64,000 bases of DNA from JAKVBK01 sp022447275 (GCA_047125605.1 CP138932.1:62001-126000), one strand, 5' to 3'; positions 18,795 through 27,669 are shown, counted from the stretch's first letter. Made by a program: numbers and translations. The notes: generated by a model not told the origin, from the sequence alone.

Positions 18795-19823
18795 ATGGAC
18801 GCATCTTCTTCCGCCAATGATGCCGCAAAGTGGCGATCAGGCACCTTGCTTTCGGGCGAGGATGAACTTGCCAGTCGCAAGGGTGGGTGGCGCTACACGG
18901 CGCCCGCCAAACCCGCTGCTCCTCCTGCGCCAACCGTTCACGAAGCGGTTGCGGCTGACACGCCCGCAACCGGCGAGGGCACTGCCATGGCCCCTGTTGG
19001 CCCGCAGGAGGCTGACGCTGCTGAGAAGGATGCCGTACCGCTGCCCCCTGCCGTCATCGAGGCCTCTGCGCTGGATCTGACCTTCCAGACCAATGATGGG
19101 CCGGTGCATGCTCTCAAGGACGTGAGCCTGACCATCCGCAAAGGGGATTTCGTGTCTTTTATCGGGCCTTCTGGCTGCGGAAAGACCACCTTTCTGCGCT
19201 CTGTTGCGGCGCTTGAGCAGCCCACCGGTGGCACCTTGACCGTGAACGGCATGACGCCGGACGAGGCGCGACGGGCCCGGGCCTATGGCTATGTCTTTCA
19301 GGCGGCCGGTCTCTATCCATGGCGTACCATTGCCCGCAATATTCAATTGCCCCTCGAAATTATGGGCTACAGCCGGGCCGAGCGGCGCACCCGCACCGAG
19401 GATGTGCTCAAACTGGTCGAGCTGGACGGCTTCGCTAACAAGTATCCTTGGCAGCTCTCGGGGGGCATGCAGCAGCGCGCCTCTATCGCGCGGGCGCTGG
19501 CCTTTGATGCAGATATTCTTCTCATGGACGAACCATTTGGCGCGCTGGATGAGATCGTTCGCGATCATCTTAACGAGCAATTGCTGAAATTGTGGGATAG
19601 AACAGGCAAGACCATCGGCTTTGTGACACACTCGATCCCGGAAGCTGTGTACCTGTCGACCCATATTGTCGTGATGTCGCCGCGCCCCGGTCGCATTACG
19701 GATGTTATCGAGAGCCCGTTGCCGCGTGAACGGCCGCTCGATATCCGCGACACGCCTGAATTCCTCGCCCTTGCGCACCGGGTACGCGAGGGCCTGCGCG
19801 CTGGACATGCCTATGATGACTAA
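18795..19823 (+). CDS. ABC transporter ATP-binding protein of an NMT1/ThiY-type importer, N-terminally extended
   Basis: 342 residues. The ABC domain has Walker A GPSGCGKTTF at about 124-133, the signature LSGGMQQRASIARAL, Walker B ILLMDEPFGALDE and the H-loop VTHSIPEA, as in nitrate/sulfonate/pyrimidine-precursor importers (SsuB/ThiZ type). About 85 residues precede the usual start. They are rich in Ala, Pro and Glu and have no clear fold. The ATG at 18795 is preceded by AGAGGGG. It lies in the pyrimidine operon upstream of two permeases and a solute-binding protein. The likely cargo is a pyrimidine or its breakdown product, by context. Confidence 0.88.
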   Translation: MDASSSANDAAKWRSGTLLSGEDELASRKGGWRYTAPAKPAAPPAPTVHEAVAADTPATGEGTAMAPVGPQEADAAEKDAVPLPPAVIEASALDLTFQTNDGPVHALKDVSLTIRKGDFVSFIGPSGCGKTTFLRSVAALEQPTGGTLTVNGMTPDEARRARAYGYVFQAAGLYPWRTIARNIQLPLEIMGYSRAERRTRTEDVLKLVELDGFANKYPWQLSGGMQQRASIARALAFDADILLMDEPFGALDEIVRDHLNEQLLKLWDRTGKTIGFVTHSIPEAVYLSTHIVVMSPRPGRITDVIESPLPRERPLDIRDTPEFLALAHRVREGLRAGHAYDD

Positions 19824-20361
19824 TCTGGACACCCTCCCAACCTTGGCCCGGACGATCTCGAAGCGTTTGGCCTGCGCCGTACTCGGGGTGGGTTTGGCGA
19901 CAGCCAGCCTCGCCGACACGGCGGTGGACCAGAAATTTATCAAGGGATTCATGGGGTCTGCGGCGGTCGTGTTGGATGAGGATTGGCAAGAACTGTTGGC
20001 GGATAGCAATGGCAGTTCGGTAAACCTCACAGTTGCCTCCGAGATCACGCCGGATGACCGTCCAACCTTGGTGCTGAGCTTCTCGCCTCCGGATCTCTCG
20101 GTGCAGCCACAGAGGATCCTGTGCAAGGTGGAAGTTCTTACCGATAAATCCCCGGTCCTCAGCATTGCGGAACGCTCCTGCTTTGAGGCCACGCTGACAG
20201 GGGATGCAGACAATGTCTGGCAGACAGAGCTCTACATCGCGTTCACGGCCACCAAGGAAGATATTGGTAAGGAGTTTCGGTTCCTTGTCAGCTTGCGTGA
20301 CCCCGATCGCAGGGTGCTCGTGCCGCTCAGTGTTTCTGTCCCCGTCGTGGAGGCAGAATAG
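19816..20361 (+). CDS. periplasmic hypothetical protein in the pyrimidine transport operon
   Basis: 181 residues from the ATG at 19816; ATGs at 19807 and 19813 are alternatives. All of these starts overlap the end of the ABC ATPase gene. A signal peptide is visible (KRLACAVLGVGLATASLADT, cleavage near residue 30). The mature part has two cysteines (LCKVEV and RSCFEA segments) and predicted beta-strand text. I recognise no family. Its position between the ATPase and the permeases, with tight overlap, suggests a periplasmic accessory role. That role is inference only. Confidence 0.7.
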   Translation: MTNLDTLPTLARTISKRLACAVLGVGLATASLADTAVDQKFIKGFMGSAAVVLDEDWQELLADSNGSSVNLTVASEITPDDRPTLVLSFSPPDLSVQPQRILCKVEVLTDKSPVLSIAERSCFEATLTGDADNVWQTELYIAFTATKEDIGKEFRFLVSLRDPDRRVLVPLSVSVPVVEAE

Positions 20362-20364
20362 CCC

Positions 20365-20799
20365 ATGCTCCAAGCCCGCCGCGCCACCCCTGAGGATCTT
20401 CCGGCCTGTGCCGGGATTGTCCATGACTGGGAGCGGATGACGGATTGGCTGCCTGCGGGGCAAATCCCTTCTGTGGCCGAATTAACGGGGTATCTGGAGG
20501 CAGCTTTTGATGCCCGTGAAATTTGGGTGATCGGCGACCCCGTTGCGGGATATGCCAGCCTCAATCCAGAAACGTCACAATTGGGCGCAATCTATGTTGC
20601 GGTGCCCGGGCGGGGCCATGGCCGCCACCTGATGGGCTGCGCCAAGACGGGACGTGATCACCTGTGGCTGACCACACATGCGCCCAATACCCGCGCGCAG
20701 GCATTCTACCGGCGCGAAGGCTTCCTGATGGGCGATGTGTTGCCGGGGGCGGCGCCGCATTCCGAAATTGCACTGCATCGGATGGAGTGGTGGCGATGA
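20365..20799 (+). CDS. GNAT-family N-acetyltransferase
   Basis: 144 residues. The acetyl-CoA-binding motif A is visible as VAVPGRGHGRHLM (about 72-84), and the motif B end as NTRAQAFYRREGF (about 110-122). It starts 3 bases after the preceding stop, so it shares that operon. The target is unknown. The location among pyrimidine transport genes might imply acetylation of a small amine or amino acid product, but nothing in the sequence shows this. Confidence 0.85.
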   Translation: MLQARRATPEDLPACAGIVHDWERMTDWLPAGQIPSVAELTGYLEAAFDAREIWVIGDPVAGYASLNPETSQLGAIYVAVPGRGHGRHLMGCAKTGRDHLWLTTHAPNTRAQAFYRREGFLMGDVLPGAAPHSEIALHRMEWWR

Positions 20800-20914
20800 C
20801 GTCAAAACGCTTGCCCGCATCCTGCGAAGGCAGGTTTGATCAGCAACCGCACAAGGGCAGGGAGTGCCAGTTTTTCGTGAGGCTTTTCAATGATTTGTAA
20901 CTGGGGTCACGGCT

Positions 20915-21847
20915 ATGCGTAGTATCCTGCCCGTGCTGACGGTCCTCGCGATTATCGTTGCCATCTGGCAACTTGCGGTCGCGCCAATGAATATCCGCAC
21001 CGCCCTTGATATGGCCGAGCGCGGCGACGCCGTGGTCGAGCCAGAAGGGGGGCGTGCGCGTCTTGAGGTGTCCTCGTGGCGGCTGATGATCGACAACCCC
21101 GAGCACGTTGCTGCGGGCTATAGCCTTGACCGGCCGCGCTTGCCGACGCCAGCGCAGGTGGGCGAAGAGCTTTGGAAAGGCACCGGCAAGATGATCGAGC
21201 GGGGGCGGGCGTGGTCCAAGCGTTCCTTGATCTACCATGGTTGGATCACGCTGCAATCGACGCTCTGGGGCTTTGCTTTGGGCACGACCTTGGGCCTTCT
21301 GGGAGCGGTTGCCATCGTCTATAGCCGCGTGGTCGACATGAGCCTTATGCCTTGGGCGATAATCAGCCAGACAATCCCGATCGTGGCCCTTGCGCCGATG
21401 ATCATCGTGCTCTCGGGCCAACTGGGGATCGAGGATCGCATTGTGCCCAAGGCGATTATCTCGGCTTATCTGTGCTATTTCCCCGTGCTTGTTGGCATGG
21501 TGAAGGGGCTGCGCTCGCCCGGGGCTCACCAGCTTGATCTGTTGCACACCTATTCTGCGACGGGCCTGCAGGGCTTTCTGAAGCTGCGTGTGCCGGCCTC
21601 GCTGCCCTATCTGTTCACATCGCTCAAGATTGGGATCGCAGCGGCCCTCGTGGGCACGATCGTCGGCGAGTTGCCGACAGGGGCCATCAGCGGATTGGGC
21701 GCGCGCATTCTGATTGGCGATCAGTTTGGCACGCCGCTGGCGATCTGGGCGGCTTTGTTTGCTGCGGCGATCTTGGCGGGGGTGCTGGTCACCATGATTG
21801 ACATCACTCAGCGCATCGTTCTGCGGAGCATGGGGATGCAGACATGA
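20915..21847 (+). CDS. ABC transporter permease 1 of the NMT1/ThiY-type importer
   Basis: 310 residues. An N-terminal membrane segment (about 3-22) is followed by a periplasmic stretch of roughly 80 residues. The BPD_transp_1 domain contains the coupling loop LLHTYSATGLQGFLKLRVPASLP, near residue 210-232. It overlaps the second permease by 4 bases. 115 bases without a gene separate it from the GNAT gene. SsuC/ThiX-like membrane subunit of the pyrimidine-locus importer. Confidence 0.88.
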   Translation: MRSILPVLTVLAIIVAIWQLAVAPMNIRTALDMAERGDAVVEPEGGRARLEVSSWRLMIDNPEHVAAGYSLDRPRLPTPAQVGEELWKGTGKMIERGRAWSKRSLIYHGWITLQSTLWGFALGTTLGLLGAVAIVYSRVVDMSLMPWAIISQTIPIVALAPMIIVLSGQLGIEDRIVPKAIISAYLCYFPVLVGMVKGLRSPGAHQLDLLHTYSATGLQGFLKLRVPASLPYLFTSLKIGIAAALVGTIVGELPTGAISGLGARILIGDQFGTPLAIWAALFAAAILAGVLVTMIDITQRIVLRSMGMQT

Positions 21848-22701
21848 TCTGGTTTATTGCAGCACTGGTGTTTTGGCTGGGGGCCTGGGCGCTCAATGCG
21901 GCGCTTGCGCGCTCAGCTTACGCGGACAGCCGGGCCGTCAAAATCGCAGTGCCTGTTCTTTTTGGTCTGACGCTGCTTGTCCTCTGGGAAGGGGTCGTGC
22001 GGGGCTTTGGTGTCTCGCCGGTGATCTTGCCGGCCCCCTCGGCTGTGGCTGGCACGTTCATGGCCTCCACGGACATGCTGTGGGAAGATTTCCAACAAAC
22101 GGTCTTGAAAGGCGCGCTATCGGGCTTTGCGATCGGGGCTCTGGCTGCTTTCAGCGTGGCCATCGCCATTGACCGCTCGCGCTTTCTGACGCGCGGCCTC
22201 TTGCCCATCGGAAATTTTGTGGCTGCACTGCCCATTGTCGGGATCGCGCCAATTCTGGTGTCCTGGTTCGGCTTTGACTGGCATTCCAAGGCCGCTGTCG
22301 TGGTGGTGATGGTGTTCTTCCCGATCTTGGTGAACACCGTGCAAGGCCTGCGCGAGACTGACCAGATGCAGCGTGACCTCATGCACACTTATGCGGCAGG
22401 ATACGGCGCGGCACTGGTGAAACTGCGCCTTCCGGCAGCGATGCCGTTTATTTTCAACGGCCTTAAAGTTGCAACAACCCTTGCCCTGATCGGGGCAATT
22501 GTTGCTGAATATTTTGGCTCCCCGACGCGTGGCATGGGATTCCGCATCTCTACGGGCGTTGGAAGCTTGTCGATTGACCTCGTCTGGGCCGAGATTGCGG
22601 TTGCCGCAATGGCAGGCACGGCGCTTTACGGCGTTATGGCGTGGATCGAGAAGCGGGTGACATTCTGGCACCCGTCGCAACGTGGCTCTGGCCGCGCGTG
22701 A
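21844..22701 (+). CDS. ABC transporter permease 2 of the NMT1/ThiY-type importer
   Basis: 285 residues with about six membrane segments. The coupling loop LMHTYAAGYGAALVKLRLPAAMP is near residue 180-202, closely parallel to that of the preceding permease; the two probably arose by duplication and form a heterodimer. It starts within the ATGA overlap at 21844. The solute-binding protein gene follows 34 bases downstream. Confidence 0.9.
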   Translation: MIWFIAALVFWLGAWALNAALARSAYADSRAVKIAVPVLFGLTLLVLWEGVVRGFGVSPVILPAPSAVAGTFMASTDMLWEDFQQTVLKGALSGFAIGALAAFSVAIAIDRSRFLTRGLLPIGNFVAALPIVGIAPILVSWFGFDWHSKAAVVVVMVFFPILVNTVQGLRETDQMQRDLMHTYAAGYGAALVKLRLPAAMPFIFNGLKVATTLALIGAIVAEYFGSPTRGMGFRISTGVGSLSIDLVWAEIAVAAMAGTALYGVMAWIEKRVTFWHPSQRGSGRA

Positions 22702-22735
22702 TAACCGAAGACCAACCTAGACGGAGGGAAAAGAA

Positions 22736-23722
22736 ATGAAAAAAACAATTATGGGAAGCGTGGCCGCGCTTGCTCTGGCAGCGCCAGCCTTTGCGGCAGA
22801 CGAAGTGACCTTGCAGCTCAAATGGGTGACCCAGGCACAGTTTGCGGGCTACTATGTGGCGCTGGATCAGGGTTTTTATGCTGAGGAAGATCTCGATGTG
22901 ACGATCAAGCCCGGCGGCCCCGACATTGCGCCGCCGCAGGTGGTCGCCGGTGGCGGCGCCGATGTGCTGGTCGAATGGATGCCCGCAGCTTTGGCTGCGC
23001 GCGAAAAAGGCCTGCCGCTGGTCAATATCGCGCAGCCGTTCAAAAGCTCTGGCCTGATGCTAACCTGTTGGAAAGACACCGGCATTGCCGCGCCAGAGGA
23101 TCTGGCCAACCGGACCCTTGGCGTCTGGTTTTTCGGCAACGAGTTCCCCTTCATGTCCTGGATGAGCCAGTTGGGCATCAGCACCGACGGCAAGGGCGAG
23201 ATGGGCGTCGATGTCCTCAAACAGGGCTTCAACGTCGATCCGCTGCTGCAGCGCCAGGCGGATTGTATCTCGACGATGACCTACAACGAGTACTGGCAGG
23301 TAATCGACGCTGGCGTCAGCGCCGACGATCTGGTGACGTTCAAGTACGAAGATCAGGGCGTGGCAACGCTGGAGGATGGCCTCTATGTACTGGAAGATCG
23401 TCTGGACGAGCCGGGCTTCTCTGACAAGATGGAGCGCTTTGTACGGGCCTCCATGAAAGGCTGGAAATGGGCCGAGGCCAACCCCGAAGACGCGGCCATG
23501 ATCGTGCTCGATTTCGATGAAACCGGCGCGCAGACCGAAACTCACCAGATCCGCATGATGGGTGAGATTGCCAAGCTCACAGCCGGTTCCAACGGGTCTT
23601 TGGACACGGCCGACTATGAGCGGACTGTTGCCACGTTGCTTGCTGGCGGCTCCGATCCGGTAATCACCGCACAGCCAGAGGGCGCTTGGACCAGCGCCAT
23701 CACCGACGCCGCGTTGAAGTAA
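22736..23722 (+). CDS. NMT1/THI5-like periplasmic substrate-binding protein
   Basis: 328 residues with a signal peptide ending APAFA-ADE (cleavage after about residue 20). It resembles ThiY/RibY-type binding proteins: LQLKWVTQAQFAGYYVALDQGFY (in two parts, about 26-48), then the PGGPDIAPPQVVAGGGADVLV region (in two parts, about 58-78). Such proteins bind pyrimidine precursors or other heteroaromatics. With rutR, dihydropyrimidinase and ureidopropionase upstream, uptake of a pyrimidine base or hydrolysed pyrimidine is the best guess. GGAGGG before the ATG gives strong translation. Confidence 0.9.
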   Translation: MKKTIMGSVAALALAAPAFAADEVTLQLKWVTQAQFAGYYVALDQGFYAEEDLDVTIKPGGPDIAPPQVVAGGGADVLVEWMPAALAAREKGLPLVNIAQPFKSSGLMLTCWKDTGIAAPEDLANRTLGVWFFGNEFPFMSWMSQLGISTDGKGEMGVDVLKQGFNVDPLLQRQADCISTMTYNEYWQVIDAGVSADDLVTFKYEDQGVATLEDGLYVLEDRLDEPGFSDKMERFVRASMKGWKWAEANPEDAAMIVLDFDETGAQTETHQIRMMGEIAKLTAGSNGSLDTADYERTVATLLAGGSDPVITAQPEGAWTSAITDAALK

Positions 23723-23987
23723 AGCAGATCGGTGAAAAACGTGGGCGTATCCGGGCAAACCGGGTGCGCCCAATGCTGCGGTATTATAGATTAAAAATAG
23801 AAATATTTTAAGTTGCCCTGGCGTGAATTGTTCAAAGCCTTCTCTTTTGCCGGTTTGTGGCTGCTGATCGTTAGGTAACCTACTTTATAGGTTATCGAAG
23901 AGCGCACTGGATAGCTTTTTGCTTTGCTAACCAAATTGGTTTGGGCACAGTTTTATATTGGCTAAGCTGTGTTTCAGAACAAGCTGT
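23723..23987 (+). other. AT-rich intergenic region with a hairpin after the binding-protein gene
   Basis: 265 bases, clearly richer in A and T than the surroundings. GGGCG (23742-23746) and CGCCC (23766-23770) bound an imperfect hairpin with a CCGG/CCGG-type inner stem. No T-run follows, so termination here may be weak or factor-dependent. No gene recognised. Confidence 0.45.
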
Positions 23988-24473
23988 TTAAACCATCATA
24001 TCAAGAGCAATTTGTTCACTTTTGGCGGTGGTTTCGGTGTTTTCGTCAATGGTAATGGCGGTTCTATAGCTAGCCAGTCTGGCCTGTGCTTCGCGGGCTT
24101 CCTGGATCTTTTGGGTCAGTTCCGTGGGTACCTCCGCAAAGCTGCGCAGGGGGCCAGCCGGCTCTGGCGCAGACCGTTTCTCCTCAAGGATGCCAAGCGC
24201 GTCATGTCTGGACGTTGGCTGCTGTTCTTGCAAAACGAGCAGACGATCGCCTGTGCGGGAGGTGCCCTTCTGGTCTCCCTCATTGCTTGTGCGCGCACTT
24301 TGCTCTGTGCTGCCGACAGCGCTCACGGCTTCATCAGGCGCAAGCAGTCCCGTGGAGGCGGCAAGACCCACAGAGCGTGCGTCTCCACCACTGACCTGGT
24401 GAAGGCGCAGAGGGCTGTACTGCGTGCGTATTTGATCGAGCGGGGCCCCCGGCCCAGATAAGGCGGTGTTCAT
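23988..24473 (-). CDS. hypothetical protein behind a CtrA-like box
   Basis: 161 residues, no family recognised. The middle is low-complexity and polar. The C-terminal third (EVPTELTQKIQEAREAQARL) looks helical. I prefer this strand over an overlapping plus-strand frame because codon use and amino acid content look normal here. The ATG at 24473 has GGGGAAA upstream, and a perfect TTAA-N7-TTAA lies 56-70 bases upstream. In Rhodobacterales CtrA controls motility and gene-transfer-agent genes, so a role there is possible but unproven. Confidence 0.6.
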   Translation of the reverse strand: MNTALSGPGAPLDQIRTQYSPLRLHQVSGGDARSVGLAASTGLLAPDEAVSAVGSTEQSARTSNEGDQKGTSRTGDRLLVLQEQQPTSRHDALGILEEKRSAPEPAGPLRSFAEVPTELTQKIQEAREAQARLASYRTAITIDENTETTAKSEQIALDMMV

Positions 24474-24528
24474 CCTATTTCCCCATAGCTGCTAACCCAT
24501 GCGTGTTCAGCAGGGTGGGCGTGAGGAA

Positions 24529-24543
24529 TTAACGCGCGCTTAA
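24529..24543 (-). promoter_or_regulatory. CtrA-like binding site
   Basis: TTAA-CGCGCGC-TTAA, a perfect match to the TTAA-N7-TTAA core. It is positioned 56-70 bases before the start of the hypothetical gene at 24473. Confidence 0.5.
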
Positions 24544-24664
24544 TCGCAGCTTAGCAAATCGTTAGGATGCGTCTTAAACAGTCATGTGTAACGCAGTGGG
24601 TTTAGGCCAATTGTCTTTCGGAATGATGAAGCGGGTCGAGCCAAGTGCGTCCCAGCGGCCGGCA

Positions 24665-24696
24665 TGAAAAAAGGGCTGGCGCATTGCGCCAGCCCC
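24665..24696 (-). terminator. strong intrinsic terminator after acs
   Basis: A perfect 10-bp stem, GGGCTGGCGC (24673-24682) with GCGCCAGCCC (24686-24695) around a 3-base loop. On the minus strand it is followed by a run of six T. It lies 27 bases after the acs stop. Confidence 0.9.
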
Positions 24697-24722
24697 ATGA
24701 GTACTCAGGCGCTCTGGCCCGT

Positions 24723-26669
24723 TTATCCCTTGTTCATCCGGTTCTCGATGAGTTCATCGACAACAGAGGGGTCTGCAAGTGTGGACGTATCGCCGAGCGA
24801 TCCAAAATCGTCTTCCGCGATCTTGCGCAGGATGCGGCGCATGATCTTACCAGACCGTGTTTTGGGCAAGCCAGGGGCCCATTGGATCAGGTCTGGTTTT
24901 GCGATGGGTCCGATCTCGGCGCGCACCCAGGTTTGCAGTTCTTTATAGAGCGCGTCGGAGGGCTCCTCGCCCGCCATGAGGGTCACGTAGCAATAGATGC
25001 CTTGGCCCTTGATGTCATGGGGATAGCCCACAACGGCGGCCTCTGCGACTTTCTGATGGGCAACGAGCGCACTTTCCACCTCAGCGGTGCCCATCCGGTG
25101 CCCGGAGACGTTGATCACGTCATCCACACGGCCCGTGATCCAGTAATCGCCATCCGCGTCGCGGCGGCAGCCATCGCCGGAGAAATAGTATCCCTTGTAG
25201 TCTCCGAAATAGGTTTTCTCGAAGCGGTCATGATCGCCCCAGACGGTGCGCATCTGACCGGGCCAACTGTCCTTGATCGCCAGCACTCCTTCGGTGGGAT
25301 ATTCGTGGATTTCCGCGCCTGTCGAGGGCTCCAGCACCACCGGTTGTACCCCGAAGAATGGCCGCTGGGCGGCTCCGGGCTTGGTGGCGTGCGCGCCGGG
25401 CAGGGGGGTCATCATGTGCCCGCCGGTTTCGGTCTGCCACCAGGTGTCGACGATCGGGCAGCGGCCCTGTCCGACGACATCATTGTACCAGTTCCAGGCT
25501 TCCGGGTTGATCGGCTCGCCCACGGTGCCCAGCAGCTTTAGGCTGGAAAGATCGTGGCGCGTGACGAAATCCGGCCCCTGTCCCATCAGCGCACGGATGG
25601 CCGTGGGCGCGGTGTAGAACTGGTTGACCTTGTGCCGCTCGCACACGGCCCAGAAGCGGCTCGCGTCGGGGTAGGTTGGCACGCCCTCAAACATCAGTGT
25701 GGTGGCGCCATTGGCGAGGGGGCCGTAGATGATGTAGCTGTGGCCGGTGACCCATCCGACATCCGCAGTGCACCAGAAGATGTCACCTTCCTGATAATCG
25801 AAGGTGTACTGGTGCGTCATGGAGGCATAGACCATATAGCCGCCGGTGGTGTGCACCACGCCCTTGGGCATCCCGGTTGAACCTGACGTGTACAGGATGA
25901 ACAGCGGATCTTCGGCATTCATCTCGGTGGGGGCGCAAGTGTCCGCTGCCGTTTCGCGCAGTGCATTATAGTCGAAGTCCCGCCCGTCGACCCACGTGGT
26001 CTGCGCGCCTGTGCGCTTGACGACGAGGCATTTGCAATCGTGGGTCACATGCAGCAGCGCCTGATCGGTGTTTGTCTTCAGTGCGGTGGCACGGCCCCCG
26101 CGCGGCGCTTCGTCAGCGGTGATGACAAGCTTGGCTTCGGAGCCATTGATCCGGGCCCCCAAAGCGTCCGGGCTGAAGCCCGCAAAGACGATGGAGTGGA
26201 TGGCGCCAACGCGGGCGCAGGCCAGCATCGCATAGGCTGCCTCGGGGATCATGGGCATGTAGAGCACAACCCTGTCGCCCTTGCCCACGCCCAGATCGGT
26301 CAGGATGTTGGCCATCCGGCAGACTTCGCCATGCAACTCGGCATAGGTGATGTGAAGGGCGTCTTCTTCCGGGTTGTCAGGCTCCCAGATGATCGCGGTT
26401 TGGGCGCCACGGGCGTCGAGGTGACGGTCAATGCAGTTGGCTGACGCATTCAGCGTGCCATCTTCAAACCATTTGATGTCAATATTGCCGGGCGCAAACG
26501 ACGTGTTCTTTACAACGCTGTACGGCTTGATCCAGTCGATCCGCTTGCCATGTTCGCCCCAGAATGCAACCGGGTCAGAAACGGATGCCGCGTACAGCGC
26601 CTCGTAGCCCGCACCATCAACATGTGCCTGCGATGCGAAGTCAGGCGCTGGTGCGTAGGTCTTGCTCAT
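24723..26669 (-). CDS. acs: acetyl-CoA synthetase
   Basis: 648 residues from the ATG at 26669, preceded by GGGAGG; an in-frame start 15 bases earlier is less likely. It activates acetate (and often propionate) to the acyl-CoA via the acyl-adenylate, in the cytoplasm. Motifs: YTSGSTGMPKGVVHT (about 256-270), DTWWQTETGG (about 408-417), and the C-terminal acetylation site PKTRSGKIMRR near residue 607-617. Full length. It is the most downstream gene of the minus-strand group headed by a Liv-type importer and is followed by a strong terminator. Confidence 0.97.
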   Translation of the reverse strand: MSKTYAPAPDFASQAHVDGAGYEALYAASVSDPVAFWGEHGKRIDWIKPYSVVKNTSFAPGNIDIKWFEDGTLNASANCIDRHLDARGAQTAIIWEPDNPEEDALHITYAELHGEVCRMANILTDLGVGKGDRVVLYMPMIPEAAYAMLACARVGAIHSIVFAGFSPDALGARINGSEAKLVITADEAPRGGRATALKTNTDQALLHVTHDCKCLVVKRTGAQTTWVDGRDFDYNALRETAADTCAPTEMNAEDPLFILYTSGSTGMPKGVVHTTGGYMVYASMTHQYTFDYQEGDIFWCTADVGWVTGHSYIIYGPLANGATTLMFEGVPTYPDASRFWAVCERHKVNQFYTAPTAIRALMGQGPDFVTRHDLSSLKLLGTVGEPINPEAWNWYNDVVGQGRCPIVDTWWQTETGGHMMTPLPGAHATKPGAAQRPFFGVQPVVLEPSTGAEIHEYPTEGVLAIKDSWPGQMRTVWGDHDRFEKTYFGDYKGYYFSGDGCRRDADGDYWITGRVDDVINVSGHRMGTAEVESALVAHQKVAEAAVVGYPHDIKGQGIYCYVTLMAGEEPSDALYKELQTWVRAEIGPIAKPDLIQWAPGLPKTRSGKIMRRILRKIAEDDFGSLGDTSTLADPSVVDELIENRMNKG

Positions 26670-26901
26670 GGACTTTCCTCCCAAATCGGAGGGCGGCTGC
26701 CCTCCCGTCCAATTATCGGATGTTCAGATGAATATCGCGCCTCGATGAGGGGCGCGATGTTTATTTCGATCAGGACTGCCAGACATTTCTGCCGTAGCGC
26801 TGCTTTTGAAATAGGGGTGGGGCAGGGCATTGGGGCCTGCGCCCCAATCCGTGAGGCACAGATCGCCCTCGTGATGTCCCCCCTGCCCGTCATCGCCCAA
26901 A
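26670..26901 (-). other. acs upstream region with two hairpins
   Basis: 232 bases between the last importer gene and acs. On the minus strand two stems follow the importer: ATTGGGGC (26829-26836) with GCCCCAAT (26841-26848), and ATCGCGCC (26734-26741) with GGCGCGAT (26751-26758). Neither has a clear T-run. They may limit read-through into acs, which probably has its own promoter here. Confidence 0.5.
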
Positions 26902-27657
26902 TCAGATTGCCAGATACTCGGCGCGGAGCTCTTCGTTCTGAAGCACTTCTGCCGCGGTGCCGTCAAAGACGATGCCGCCGGTGTCCAGGATCACGGCACG
27001 ATCCGCCAGTTCGAGCGCGCGGACGGCGTTCTGTTCGACGAGCACGGTCGTCATGCCCTGTTCCTTGATGTGCATGAGCGTTTTTTCGATCTCATCCACG
27101 ATCACAGGGGCCAGACCTTCATAGGGCTCGTCGAGCAGCAGCACCTTGATGTCGCGCGCGAGGGCGCGGCCGATGGCGAGCATCTGCTGCTCGCCCCCCG
27201 ATAGGGTGACACCTTCCTGCTTGCGACGCTCGCCAAGGCGCGGGAACAGCTCATAGATCCTGTCGAGACCCCAGCCCACGGGCGGGGCGATTTGGGCCAG
27301 CTGGATATTTTCCTCAACCGTGAGGCCGGGGATGATACGCCGGTCTTCGGGCACGAGGCCAAGCCCCGCCTGTGAGGCTTGGTGCGAGCTCATGTTGTGC
27401 AGCGGCTGGTGATCGAGCCAGATCTCGCCCTTGCGCACCTCAGGGTCGCCGACCCGAGCGCAGGCCCGCAGAGTGGAGGTCTTGCCAGCACCGTTGCGGC
27501 CCAGCAGCGCGAGGATCTCACCTTCATGCACATTGAAGGAGACGCCCTGCACGATATAGCTCTCGCCGTAGTAGGCGTGCATATCATAGACCGAGAAGAA
27601 CGCAGGCGCGGTTTGCGCGTGGTTGGCGTTCTTGGAGAAGTCGGGTTTGACGTTCAT
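26902..27657 (-). CDS. Liv-type ABC transporter ATP-binding protein (LivF-like)
   Basis: 251 residues. Walker A is GRNGAGKTSTLRA (about 53-65), the signature is TLSGGEQQMLAIGRALA, Walker B is VLLLDEPYEGLAP, and the H-loop region is TVLVEQNA, typical of LivF. It works with the LivG-like partner on the inner face of the membrane. It lies 12 bases downstream of livG in a five-gene minus-strand importer operon that leads into acs. The substrate is not identifiable from the ATPase. Confidence 0.9.
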   Translation of the reverse strand: MNVKPDFSKNANHAQTAPAFFSVYDMHAYYGESYIVQGVSFNVHEGEILALLGRNGAGKTSTLRACARVGDPEVRKGEIWLDHQPLHNMSSHQASQAGLGLVPEDRRIIPGLTVEENIQLAQIAPPVGWGLDRIYELFPRLGERRKQEGVTLSGGEQQMLAIGRALARDIKVLLLDEPYEGLAPVIVDEIEKTLMHIKEQGMTTVLVEQNAVRALELADRAVILDTGGIVFDGTAAEVLQNEELRAEYLAI

Positions 27658-27669
27658 TTCCGGGTCTCC

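Noticed and set aside
18837..20213. 458-codon minus-strand open frame opposite the ABC ATPase
   Set aside because: Shadow of coding sequence on the plus strand; the ABC motifs establish the true strand.
23958..24461. Plus-strand 167-codon frame opposite the hypothetical gene
   Set aside because: Codon use and start context favour the minus strand, and a CtrA-like box is correctly placed for the minus-strand gene.
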